From Zoogloeaceae bacterium (GTDB lineage Bacteria; Pseudomonadota; Gammaproteobacteria; Burkholderiales; Rhodocyclaceae): a DNA stretch of 64,000 bases. Below the pieces are notes generated by a model. That model was not told where the DNA came from. It searched no databases and was given only the letters and a program-made list of their open reading frames with translations. Each line of letters starts with the position of its first letter. Positions within the stretch are counted from its first letter, which is position 1. The stretch is taken from contig JACKMA010000005.1 of the NCBI GenBank assembly GCA_024235635.1, forward strand, positions 62,001 through 126,000. Reading direction: 5' to 3'. Below, piece by piece: positions 1 through 8,348 of the stretch. The position numbers and the translations under genes are program-made.

Positions 1-1098
1 AATCACCTGCTGACGGTCTATATCGGTCTCGAGATGCTGTCGCTGTCGCTCTACGGCATGGTCGCGATGGATCGCGATTCTGCACGCTCGACAGAAGCCG
101 CGATGAAGTACTTCGTGCTCGGCGCGCTGGCCTCGGGCCTGCTGCTCTACGGCATGTCGATGATCTACGGCGCCACCGGCAGCCTGGAACTGTCCGGCAT
201 CGCGCAGGCGATCTTCCACGATACCGGTAACCGCACGGTGCTGATGTTCGGCCTGGTGTTCCTGGTGGCCGGCCTTGCCTTCAAGCTCGGCGTGGTGCCG
301 TTCCACATGTGGATCCCGGACGTCTATCACGGCGCACCGACTGCCGTGACGCTGCTGATCGGCACCGCGCCGAAGCTTGCCGCCTTCGCGATGGCAATGC
401 GCCTTCTGGTCAATGGTCTGTTCGATCTGGCCGAGCAGTGGCAGGCAATGCTGATCTTCCTCGCCGTGGCGTCGATCATCCTCGGCAATCTGGTGGCGGT
501 CGCCCAGACCAACCTGAAGCGGATGCTGGCCTATTCGGCGATTTCGCACATGGGCTTCATGTTGCTCGGCCTGCTCGCCGGCGTCGTCGATGGAGACCCG
601 CGTTATGCCGGCACGGCCTACGGTGCCGCGATGTTCTACGTCGTCACCTATGTGCTGATGAGCCTGGCCTCGTTCGGCATGATCATGCTGCTCGCCCGTT
701 CCGGTTTCGAAGCCGAGGAGATCGACGACTTCAAGGGGCTCAACAAGCGCAGTCCGTGGTTCGCGCTGATGATGATGTTCATCATGTTCTCGATGGCAGG
801 GGTGCCGTTCTTCATCGGCTTCTTTGCCAAGCTTTCGGTACTCGCGGCCGTGGTCCAGGCGGGATACGTCTGGGTCGCGGTGGTGGCGGTGGTGATGTCG
901 CTGGTCGGCGCCTTCTACTACCTGCGCGTGGTCAAGGTGATGTACTTCGACGAACCGGCCGACGATACGCCGATTGCCAGCAGTTTCGACCTCAAGCTCG
1001 TGCTGTCGGTCAATGGCGTCGCGATCGCGATCCTCGGCCTGATGCCGACCCAGTTGATCGAGGGCTGTGCCCGGGCGTTGTCGGCGTCGTTCATGTAG
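1..1098 (+). CDS. nuoN: NADH-quinone oxidoreductase subunit N (5'-truncated)
   Basis: Membrane subunit of respiratory complex I, one of the antiporter-like proton-pumping subunits. The reading frame is open from base 1 and the first residues (NHLLTVYIGLEML) already lie inside a conserved transmembrane region, so the true start is upstream of the window. The rest is a series of hydrophobic segments with the family's conserved loops, such as KLGVVPFHMWIPDVYHGAP, and Lys and Glu residues buried in membrane helices. It ends at a TAG just before a strong hairpin terminator, which fits nuoN as the last gene of the nuo operon. Identity is secure; only the N-terminus is missing. Confidence 0.96.
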   Translation, partial: NHLLTVYIGLEMLSLSLYGMVAMDRDSARSTEAAMKYFVLGALASGLLLYGMSMIYGATGSLELSGIAQAIFHDTGNRTVLMFGLVFLVAGLAFKLGVVPFHMWIPDVYHGAPTAVTLLIGTAPKLAAFAMAMRLLVNGLFDLAEQWQAMLIFLAVASIILGNLVAVAQTNLKRMLAYSAISHMGFMLLGLLAGVVDGDPRYAGTAYGAAMFYVVTYVLMSLASFGMIMLLARSGFEAEEIDDFKGLNKRSPWFALMMMFIMFSMAGVPFFIGFFAKLSVLAAVVQAGYVWVAVVAVVMSLVGAFYYLRVVKVMYFDEPADDTPIASSFDLKLVLSVNGVAIAILGLMPTQLIEGCARALSASFM

Positions 1099-1130
1099 TC
1101 GCCGCCGCTCGCTTCGGCACGGATCGTCCT

Positions 1131-1160
1131 CAGGGCCGGCCTGCGCGCCGGCCCTGATCC
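1131..1160 (+). terminator. Rho-independent terminator after nuoN
   Basis: A perfect 10-bp stem (CAGGGCCGGC pairing with GCCGGCCCTG around a 6-base loop) is followed by ATCCTTTT. It lies 32 bases after the nuoN stop and closes the complex I operon. Confidence 0.8.
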
Positions 1161-1190
1161 TTTTGGCGGGCAGCCTCGGGAGAATCGTCC

Positions 1191-1766
1191 ATGGCATTTC
1201 GTACCGGCCAGTACGATCGGCAACTCGAAGAGCAGACCCTCAGCAGTGAGGAGACCTACGCAGGGATCTTCCTGCGCGTGCAACGGGATCGTGCGAAGGC
1301 GCCGGACGGCAGCGAGGTCGGACGGGAATACGTCCGCCACCCCGGCGCCGTTGTCATCGTCGCCGAGCGTACCGACGGCCGGCTGTTGATCGAGCACCAG
1401 TATCGTTACCCGTTGAAGCGGGTCTTTGTCGAATTTCCGGCCGGCAAGATCGATCCGGGCGAGGCGATCGAGGCCTGTGCGATCCGTGAACTGGCGGAGG
1501 AGACCGGTCATCGCGCCCGGCAATGGAAGCATCTCGGCCGCATGCATCCATGCATCGGCTATTCCGACGAACGCATAGAGATCTTCCTCGCCCGTGGTCT
1601 GGAGTCGGTCGGCCAGCGGCTCGACGCCGGCGAATTTCTCGAACTCGACGCGATCAGCCCGAAAGAATTCGAGCTGGCCGTGCACGACGGTCTCATCACC
1701 GACGGCAAGAGCATCACCGCATACTTCCTCGCCCGGCCTTGGTTGTCCGGCAAGGACCAGTCCTGA
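1191..1766 (+). CDS. NUDIX hydrolase, ADP-ribose pyrophosphatase-like
   Basis: 191-residue soluble enzyme of the NUDIX superfamily, probably hydrolysing ADP-ribose or a related nucleoside diphosphate sugar. The NUDIX box lies at residues about 85-107, beginning GKIDPGE and ending RELAEETGH, with the Gly, Glu and REL-EE positions needed for metal binding. An EFPAGKID stretch just before the box is typical of the ADP-ribose pyrophosphatase branch. The ATG follows a purine-rich CGGGAGA. A NUDIX gene just after nuoN is a common arrangement in Betaproteobacteria (family knowledge). The exact substrate cannot be read from the sequence. Confidence 0.9.
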   Translation: MAFRTGQYDRQLEEQTLSSEETYAGIFLRVQRDRAKAPDGSEVGREYVRHPGAVVIVAERTDGRLLIEHQYRYPLKRVFVEFPAGKIDPGEAIEACAIRELAEETGHRARQWKHLGRMHPCIGYSDERIEIFLARGLESVGQRLDAGEFLELDAISPKEFELAVHDGLITDGKSITAYFLARPWLSGKDQS

Positions 1767-1918
1767 CGGCGCTTGCGGTCATGGCGCTGCCCTAAAGCTT
1801 GGCGTCCCCGGATCGTTAACCTGCTGTTGTTGCGCGCTGCCGATCGGCGCGCACGGGCACGGCAGGGGAGGGACCCATCAAGGCGTTCGTCGGCAGGATT
1901 CGCTACAAGATCATCGCA

Positions 1919-3577
1919 GTGGTCGGCATTGCCGTCGCCGCGGGGCTCATTGCCACCGCAGCCTTCTATACCAGCCACCAGGAAAGCTCGGTACTGGCAC
2001 AGAACGAGCGGACCATGCGCAAGCTGACCGAGAGCGTGATCGAGGGCCTGCAGAGCGTCATGCTGGCGGGCTCGGCCGATATTGCGCAGGCCTTCGCCGA
2101 CCGGCTCAAGCGTGTACCGGAAGTCGAGGATTTCAGGGTGTTGCGCGTGGACGGCCTCGAAGCCTTCCGCGACAACAGCACGATCGAGGAAGTCAATGAG
2201 CGCCGTGGCGAAGAACTGTTCCTGCCGCGCGACAGCGAACAGCGCATTCGCGTGCTCGACCATCGCGATCCGAACCTGCTGAAGGTGCTCGACAGCAAGT
2301 CGATCCTGACCATCTACGACGAAGACCAGAACGGCGAACCGACTCTGACCTTCCTGTCGCCGATCGCCAATCAGAAGCCGTGCCACAAGTGCCACGGTAG
2401 CGCCAAGCCGATCCGTGGCGTGCTCAAGCTGACGACGTCGCTGGCCCAGGTCCAGCGGGACATCCTGCGGGCGCGGCAGGACTCGCTGCTGGTGCTGGTC
2501 GTCGCCCTCACCGGAACGATGCTGCTGACCGGCTTCATGCTCGGCCGTTCGGTGGTCGGTCCGATCGAACGGGTGACCCAGGCGATGTCACGGGCCAGCA
2601 CCGGCGATCTCGACCACCAGGTGCCGGTGGGCAGCCGCGACGAACTCGGACGGATGGCCCAGAGCTTCAATGTCATGACCGCCGAGTTGCGCAATACCTA
2701 CGATGGCTTGCGACGTGAGCAGGACAAGCTGACGACGATCATCCGCAGCGCCGGCGAAGGCATCGTGCTGACCGACGGCAACGGCGCTGTTGTGCTGGTC
2801 AATCCCGCCGCCGAGCGCCTGCTCGCCAAGTCACGGGAACAGATCGCCGCAGAGGGGCTGGAGGCCTTGCTCGACGACCCCGCATCGATGCGTGCGTGGC
2901 TCGCCGACGATCATGCCGAAGGGCCTGTCACGGTGCGCTACGGTCCCAACGTGCTTCAGGTCTTCGCGTCGACGATCCACGCCAGCGACGGTCACGTGGT
3001 GGGCTCGGCGGCATTGCTGAGGGACGTGACCGAGGAGAAGCGGCTGGAGGACGAACTGCGGCGCCTGTCCACGACCGATGGCCTGACCGGCCTGTTCAAT
3101 CGCCGTCACCTCGACGCGACGCTCGACACCGAGTGGCATCGGGCCGCCCGCAATCACGACCCACTGTCGGTGCTGATGTTCGACGTCGACCACTTCAAGA
3201 TCTTCAACGACATGCACGGTCATGATCAGGGTGACCGAGTGCTGTGCCGTGTCGCGGCGATCTTCCGCGATACCTTGCGCGGTCACGACGTCGCCTGCCG
3301 CTACGGCGGGGAGGAGTTTCTCGCGATCCTGCCGGCGACGCCATCCAAGGGCGCGATGGCGGTGGCTGAGCGCCTGCGTGCCGGCGTCGCCGCCAGCGAG
3401 GTCGACGGGCTCAAGGTGACGATCTCGGTCGGCGTCGCCACCGTGCCGCAACTGGCCGCGGATTCGCCCAAGCACCTGCTCGAACTGGCCGATGCCGCGC
3501 TCTACGAAGCCAAGCGCGCCGGGCGCGATCGGGTACGGATGGCGGGAGACGGTGGTGCGCAGCTCGCCGATGCCTGA
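1919..3577 (+). CDS. Membrane diguanylate cyclase with haem-c sensor, HAMP, PAS and GGDEF domains
   Basis: Predicted to make cyclic-di-GMP in response to a periplasmic signal. Order: an N-terminal membrane helix, a periplasmic region with a CHKCH haem-c motif at residues 155-159, a second membrane helix near 185-205, HAMP, PAS, then GGDEF with an intact GGEEF signature at 463-467. RxxD (RGHD) five residues before the signature is a product-inhibition site. The GTG start given is the only conventional one but has no ribosome site and truncates the basic N-terminus. The frame is open back to an ATC at 1877 preceded by GGGGAGGGA, which would restore IKAFVGRIRYKIIA ahead of the helix. That stretch matches the start of the paralogue that overlaps it downstream. 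Function is well supported; the start is not. Confidence 0.88.
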   Translation: MVGIAVAAGLIATAAFYTSHQESSVLAQNERTMRKLTESVIEGLQSVMLAGSADIAQAFADRLKRVPEVEDFRVLRVDGLEAFRDNSTIEEVNERRGEELFLPRDSEQRIRVLDHRDPNLLKVLDSKSILTIYDEDQNGEPTLTFLSPIANQKPCHKCHGSAKPIRGVLKLTTSLAQVQRDILRARQDSLLVLVVALTGTMLLTGFMLGRSVVGPIERVTQAMSRASTGDLDHQVPVGSRDELGRMAQSFNVMTAELRNTYDGLRREQDKLTTIIRSAGEGIVLTDGNGAVVLVNPAAERLLAKSREQIAAEGLEALLDDPASMRAWLADDHAEGPVTVRYGPNVLQVFASTIHASDGHVVGSAALLRDVTEEKRLEDELRRLSTTDGLTGLFNRRHLDATLDTEWHRAARNHDPLSVLMFDVDHFKIFNDMHGHDQGDRVLCRVAAIFRDTLRGHDVACRYGGEEFLAILPATPSKGAMAVAERLRAGVAASEVDGLKVTISVGVATVPQLAADSPKHLLELADAALYEAKRAGRDRVRMAGDGGAQLADA

Positions 3578-5273
3578 ACAGGTGGTCGGCCTGTCGGTGC
3601 TGCGCAGGCTTCGCTTCCGGCTGCTGATCGGCATGAGCCTGGCGGTGCTGGTCGGCCTCTTCGGCACTGCCGTGATCTACGTGCGCCAGGCCGAGGAGGC
3701 CATACTCGCAGAACATCAACGTGCCCTGCACAAGGTCACCGAGGCCGTCGGCACCAGTCTCGAGTCGATCATGGCGGGCGGGCATGCCGAGGTGGCCGCG
3801 GAGTTCACCCGTCGCCTCGCCACCATCGGTGGCGCGAGGCGCTTTCTGATCGTGCGCATCGATGGCACCCCGGCGTTTCGCGACAACGTCACGATCGCCC
3901 GGGTCAACGCCCGCCTCGGCTACCCGGCGTTCGATCTGCGCGACGAAGGCGGGGATGCGCCGGCGCCGATCCCGGAGGCCGGTCGACAGGAGTTCGCGAC
4001 GGTGATCTCGGGCCGTGAGGCGGTGGATATCACCCGCATCGAACCGGACGGCGAGCGCCTGTCGTTGTTCCTGGATCCGATTTTTGCGCGCCCGGTGTGC
4101 GCCGAGTGCCACGACGACGGCCAGCCGGTGCGCGGCGTGGTGGTGCTCGAGACCTCGTTCCGGGCGGTCGAGCACGACATGAGCGAAGCCCGTGTGCAGG
4201 CTTTGATCGGACTGGTGATCGCACTGGCGGTGACCATGCTGCTGACCGGCTATCTGCTTGGTCGCCTGCTGTTCGGCCCGATCGAAGGCGTCACCCGGGC
4301 CATGCGCCGGGTCGCCACCGGCGACTGGGAACATGGCGTTCCGGTCGAATCGGACGACGAGATCGGCCAGATGGCGAGCAGCTTCAACCTGATGCGCGAG
4401 CGACTGAAGGCCAACTACCTGAGCCTACTGGCCGAGCAGGACAAGCTCACGACGATCCTGCTGACCTCGCACGAGGCCGTCGTCGTCACCGACCGCGACG
4501 GGCAGGTGGTGCTGGTCAATCCGGCAGCCGAGGAGATCCTCGGAAAATCCACTGCCCAGATCTGCGACGAAGGATTCGACAACATCGTCGATCAGCCAGG
4601 AATCATCCACAGCCTGGTGATCGGCGAGCAGGAATGCGACCGCGTCCAACTCCAGTACCGTGGCCGGATGCTGGCGGTCAGCGCGTCGACGATCTGTGAC
4701 AGCGGTGGGTCGGTGATCGGCTCGGCGGCGCTGATCCGCGACGTCGAGGACGAGCACCGGCTTCGCGAGCAACTGTCGGCGATGGCCCGTACCGACGAAC
4801 TCACCGGCCTTCTGAACCGGCGCTATCTCGACTTGCGATTCGCCGAGGAGTTCGAACGCATGGGCATCCGCGGGCGTCCGCTGGCGGTGCTGATCTTCGA
4901 CGTCGATCATTTCAAGCGCTTCAACGACGAACACGGTCACGAGGCCGGCGATCGCGTGCTGCAGGCAGTCTCGCGGCGGGCACGCGAAACGCTGCGCTGC
5001 TACGACGTGCTGGGTCGGTACGGTGGTGAAGAGTTCGTCGCGGTACTGCCGGGACTGCACTGCGGCGACGCGACACCGGTCGCCGAACGTCTCAGACGGG
5101 ATGTCGAGCAACTGGACGTCGAGGGCCTGCGGGTGACGATCAGTATCGGCATCGCCTGTACCGAAGTGGTCGCGGCAGCGTCGCCGATCGAGTTGCTGTC
5201 GGCGGCGGACAGCGCCCTGTACCGCGCCAAGTCTGCCGGGCGGAACCGCGCGGAGACGGCAGTCAGCGCCTGA
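3570..5273 (+). CDS. Membrane diguanylate cyclase with haem-c sensor, HAMP, PAS and GGDEF domains (second paralogue)
   Basis: 567-residue paralogue of the preceding gene; its ATG lies 8 bases inside it, so the two are probably translationally coupled. Domain order is the same: membrane helix at about 15-38, periplasmic sensor with CAECH haem-c motif at 177-181, membrane helix, HAMP, PAS, and GGDEF with GGEEF at 485-489. An RxxD inhibition site (RCYD) lies five residues earlier, so the cyclase looks active. The sensors are clearly homologous (for example AFRDNVTI against AFRDNSTI) but diverged, suggesting different redox potentials or ligands. The 3' end overlaps the convergent downstream gene by 11 bases. 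Haem attachment is inferred from the motif alone. Confidence 0.9.
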   Translation: MPEQVVGLSVLRRLRFRLLIGMSLAVLVGLFGTAVIYVRQAEEAILAEHQRALHKVTEAVGTSLESIMAGGHAEVAAEFTRRLATIGGARRFLIVRIDGTPAFRDNVTIARVNARLGYPAFDLRDEGGDAPAPIPEAGRQEFATVISGREAVDITRIEPDGERLSLFLDPIFARPVCAECHDDGQPVRGVVVLETSFRAVEHDMSEARVQALIGLVIALAVTMLLTGYLLGRLLFGPIEGVTRAMRRVATGDWEHGVPVESDDEIGQMASSFNLMRERLKANYLSLLAEQDKLTTILLTSHEAVVVTDRDGQVVLVNPAAEEILGKSTAQICDEGFDNIVDQPGIIHSLVIGEQECDRVQLQYRGRMLAVSASTICDSGGSVIGSAALIRDVEDEHRLREQLSAMARTDELTGLLNRRYLDLRFAEEFERMGIRGRPLAVLIFDVDHFKRFNDEHGHEAGDRVLQAVSRRARETLRCYDVLGRYGGEEFVAVLPGLHCGDATPVAERLRRDVEQLDVEGLRVTISIGIACTEVVAAASPIELLSAADSALYRAKSAGRNRAETAVSA

Positions 5274-6168
5274 TCATCGAGAAATCGAAGCGCAGCGGCT
5301 CGGAGATGCTCTTGTGTTCGTCTTCGGCGTGGTTGAACACCGCGATTTGCCCGAGGATCGTACCGCCTGCCGGCAGTACCACGTCGTCCGCGTGTCCGGT
5401 GTCGAGCGCGCGCGACAATTCGAGATGCCACATTCCGTCGTGCCAGCGCCCGTCGGCCGAAACATCGGCGAAGCTGCCATCGGCGACGCCGTCGATCGTC
5501 ATCGCTTCGAACTGCTCCGCCTGCCGGGTCTTCGGCGGCCTGACGGTCTTGAAGGGCGAATGGCCCTGATCGGCGAATTTCTTGATGGAGACCGTACCGA
5601 CGCCGGCGACCGTGTATTCCGCGGCATTGTCGATCATGCGCGTACCGATGACGTGGCGAAAATCGCCGGCAATGCCGGCGCGCTGGCTGCGGTGCGCGCT
5701 CCATTCCCACAGGTCCACTTCGTAGTTCTTGCCGGAGAGCATGCTGCGGTCATACTCGCCGGCCAGTTCGAAGCGCACCGCGAACATGTCGCCGTGGCGA
5801 CGCACCCGAACATAGCGGCGGCCATTCCATGACCAGAGGTCGTCGTCAGAATTCTCGGCGTCGTCGGGCCAGCGCACGGCGAGGTAGAAGGTGTCGCGAT
5901 GGACGCCGGCCTTGAGTTCGACGCTCGACTTGCCGACCGCATTGAGATCCTTGTCGCCGAGTCCGAGGGCGGCACGCTCGTCGGGGCGGACCGTGGGTGC
6001 AATGGCGATGCGCTGCCATCCGTCCGCGCCCCAGTCGTCGAGCGCACCATCGACCACGGGTGCGGATTCGAGCGCATGCACGGCAATGGGCCGGGGCTCG
6101 GCCTGCACCGGACCGGCCGGCGCCAGCAATAGTACCGACAGTGCCGTGGCGCGCAGGCAGTGCGTCAT
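5263..6168 (-). CDS. Periplasmic haem-binding-like protein (ethylbenzene dehydrogenase gamma-like)
   Basis: 301 residues with a signal peptide (cleavage near PVQAEP). The mature part resembles the haem-b-binding gamma subunits of the DMSO reductase/ethylbenzene dehydrogenase family: an early VDGALDDWGADGW stretch, FYLAVRWPDD, a DLWEW segment and a late LELSRALDTG. These are typical of the beta-sandwich EB_dh domain. No CxxCH motif is present, so any haem would be non-covalent. Its ATG overlaps the stop of the upstream cupredoxin gene (ATGA), so the two are one unit. No molybdenum enzyme is encoded nearby, so a role in an electron relay with the cupredoxin is inference. Confidence 0.55.
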   Translation of the reverse strand: MTHCLRATALSVLLLAPAGPVQAEPRPIAVHALESAPVVDGALDDWGADGWQRIAIAPTVRPDERAALGLGDKDLNAVGKSSVELKAGVHRDTFYLAVRWPDDAENSDDDLWSWNGRRYVRVRRHGDMFAVRFELAGEYDRSMLSGKNYEVDLWEWSAHRSQRAGIAGDFRHVIGTRMIDNAAEYTVAGVGTVSIKKFADQGHSPFKTVRPPKTRQAEQFEAMTIDGVADGSFADVSADGRWHDGMWHLELSRALDTGHADDVVLPAGGTILGQIAVFNHAEDEHKSISEPLRFDFSMIRR

Positions 6169-6635
6169 TCGATGACGATCTGTCCTTCCATCCCCTTCTC
6201 GCGATGATCGTCGATCGTGCAATAGACTTCGAAGCTGCCGCGGACCACCGGCACGAAGTACAGGTCGATGCGGCCGCCTTCCTTCAACACCTCGATCGCC
6301 TTGAAGTACGGCGCCTTGATCTCTGCCTGACCGTCCACCATCGCCTTGCGTGTGGCGATCGATCGGAAGAATGCCGGCGCGGTGAAGTAGTGGTGCTTGT
6401 CGCCTTTGTTGTGGAGCGCCAGCTTGTAAGGCGTTCCGGCCTTGAAGCGGAGCACGTCGGGCGAGTAGCCGTTCTCGTCGAACACCACCGAGATCGTCTC
6501 CATCGCATTCCAGTCGGCCTGCTTGACGATCTCGTCGGCATTTTCGACGTAGGCCTCCGCCGCCAGCGACGGCGTCGGACCCAATGCGAAGCTTAGGAGG
6601 GCGGTGGCGAGTATCGCCGGCAACGTGCGCTTCAT
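6165..6635 (-). CDS. Secreted cupredoxin-like protein
   Basis: 156-residue secreted protein, signal peptide cleaved near SLAAEA. It shows a type-1 copper site: an upstream His in KHHYF and a C-terminal YCTIDDHREKGM, giving the Cys-x4-His-x4-Met ligands of plastocyanin-like cupredoxins. About 40 residues of charged sequence separate the sheet core from the copper loop. The start chosen (MKRTLPAIL) gives a standard signal peptide and is preceded by GGGGGAATC; a longer frame begins 36 bases upstream. It is the first gene of a two-gene unit with the haem-binding-like protein. Periplasmic electron transfer is the likely role; partner unknown. Confidence 0.75.
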   Translation of the reverse strand: MKRTLPAILATALLSFALGPTPSLAAEAYVENADEIVKQADWNAMETISVVFDENGYSPDVLRFKAGTPYKLALHNKGDKHHYFTAPAFFRSIATRKAMVDGQAEIKAPYFKAIEVLKEGGRIDLYFVPVVRGSFEVYCTIDDHREKGMEGQIVIE

Positions 6636-6768
6636 CGTGATTCCCCCGGAGGACATCGTCGCGGCGATCATCGGTGCCGCGCTCGGATTCCGAGGTCAAC
6701 GGACCGAAGATCGACTCCTTTAGCCCAGTGCCGGCAGAAGCTGGACGGTGCCCGGTGCACGCCTGCGC

Positions 6769-7872
6769 TCAGCCACGGGCATCGCCCCAGCGATAGGGGC
6801 ACAGGTCCTCGCCGAGGTAATGGGCGGTGCCGTCGCGCGCAACACAGAATTGCGGAGAGACGATCATCTCGCTGAAGCGCTGGCTCTCTCCGATCCGGGT
6901 GTATTCCTTCAGGATGCATCGTTCGATCTTGGCGCCGGCCCGGATATGGCTGCCGTGGCCGATCCAGCTCGGCCCGACGATCGATACCCCGGGCTCGATG
7001 CGCACGCCCGAGCCGACATGCACGGGGCCGGCGATCTGCACGCTGTCCCATGCGATCGAGGTGTTGAGACCGACCCATACGCCCGGTTTCAGTTCGCGGC
7101 CCGGCATGTCCATCTGGGCCACCTCGCCGCGCAGCACCCGCTGCGACACCTCCCAGTAATCGGCCAGCCGCCCGATGTCGATCCAGTTGAAGAAGCGCTT
7201 CTGCGCGAAGAAGGGCAGTCGTTCCTCGACCAGCTTCGGAAACAGGTCGGCGCCGATGTCGTAGACCACGCCGGACGGTATCCGCTCGATGACTTCAGGC
7301 TCGATGATGTAGATGCCGGTGCTGGCCAGCGTCGACAGCGCCTCGTCCGGCGACGGTTTCTCCTGGAACGACTGGATGCGGCCGGCGTCGTCGGTGACCA
7401 CGACCCCGTAGTTCTTGACGTCCTGGCGTGGTACGTCGAGCGTCACGACACTCGCGATCGCCTGTTTGGCGCGATGTTCGTGCAACGCCGCGCCGATGTC
7501 GAGGTCGACGATCGCGTCGCCGCACATGACGATCGTCGTATCGTCGAAGAATCCGCCGAAATCCTGGATCTTGCGCAGCGCACCAGCTGAGCCGACCGCC
7601 TTGGGCACCAGTTCGCCGTGTTCGCGGGCGCCTTCGTAGGAGTAGCCGAGATCGATGCCCCAGCGACGGCCGTCGCCGAAATAGTCCTCGATCTTCCAGT
7701 GATTGAACGCGACATTGACCATGATCTCGGTCACGCCGAAGCGGGCCAGGTGTTCGACCAGGTACTCCATGACCGGCTTGCCCAGGATTGGGACCATCGG
7801 CTTCGGCAACTGCGATGTCAGCGGACGCACCCGCGTTCCCTGACCTGCAGCCAGAATCATGCCCTTTGCCAT
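6769..7872 (-). CDS. Sugar-1-phosphate nucleotidyltransferase (GDP-mannose/NDP-glucose pyrophosphorylase type)
   Basis: 367-residue enzyme that probably joins a nucleoside triphosphate to a sugar-1-phosphate, supplying NDP-sugars for polysaccharide or glycan synthesis. The N-terminal Rossmann-like domain has the signature GMILAAGQGTRVRPLT, then the lysine loop LPKPMVPILGKP and the metal-binding GDAIVDLD. The C-terminal part has hexapeptide left-handed beta-helix repeats (from about 250), as in GDP-mannose pyrophosphorylase-like proteins. The base preference (GTP, dTTP or UTP) cannot be set from sequence alone. It stands alone on the minus strand with no obvious pathway partner beside it. Confidence 0.85.
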   Translation of the reverse strand: MAKGMILAAGQGTRVRPLTSQLPKPMVPILGKPVMEYLVEHLARFGVTEIMVNVAFNHWKIEDYFGDGRRWGIDLGYSYEGAREHGELVPKAVGSAGALRKIQDFGGFFDDTTIVMCGDAIVDLDIGAALHEHRAKQAIASVVTLDVPRQDVKNYGVVVTDDAGRIQSFQEKPSPDEALSTLASTGIYIIEPEVIERIPSGVVYDIGADLFPKLVEERLPFFAQKRFFNWIDIGRLADYWEVSQRVLRGEVAQMDMPGRELKPGVWVGLNTSIAWDSVQIAGPVHVGSGVRIEPGVSIVGPSWIGHGSHIRAGAKIERCILKEYTRIGESQRFSEMIVSPQFCVARDGTAHYLGEDLCPYRWGDARG

Positions 7873-7991
7873 GCATCGACCTCCGTCAATTCAAGTTCTC
7901 GCACTGCAATCATTGATACCAGAGAGATCGCGCATACCTCAAGGCGCCAATCCACCGCGCGCCTGGTCGACGCCGGTTGCCGGCGGCCGGA

Positions 7992-8315
7992 TCAGTCGTC
8001 TTCGACCAGCGGCGTCGGACCCTGGGACGAGACGAATATCACCGCGTCGCTCAACGCCTCGACCCCGTGTTCCTCGCCGGCTTCGGTGAATAGGTAGTCG
8101 CCGGTCTGCATCCGCGCCTCGCCGATCAACACCTCGCCGGACAGCACCAGCACCTCCTCGCTGCCCCGGTGTCGATGCCGCGGAAATCGTGCACCGGCCG
8201 CCAGCCGCACCAGGGAACTGCGACCGCCGTTGGCGTGGTTGCGGAACAGGTTGCGCTCGATCGCTTCGAACGGGGTTGCTGTCCACTGCCTGTCTGCTGC
8301 GCGATGGTGTTCCAT
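7992..8315 (-). CDS. Small cupin-domain protein
   Basis: 107-residue single-domain cupin. The first cupin motif is visible as RHRHRGSEEVLVLSGEVLIG, with two His and the Glu that usually bind a divalent metal, and the second region follows as GDYLFTEAGEEHGV. It resembles the ChrR-type anti-sigma cupins and small dioxygenase-like cupins, but no sigma factor gene is adjacent. It lies between the nucleotidyltransferase and the gamma-glutamyltranspeptidase, same strand, separated by short gaps. Metal-binding sensor or small enzyme; not resolved. Confidence 0.75.
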   Translation of the reverse strand: MEHHRAADRQWTATPFEAIERNLFRNHANGGRSSLVRLAAGARFPRHRHRGSEEVLVLSGEVLIGEARMQTGDYLFTEAGEEHGVEALSDAVIFVSSQGPTPLVEDD

Positions 8316-8348
8316 GCGTCTCCCTCCGATCGTGTGGCGGCCGCCCGA

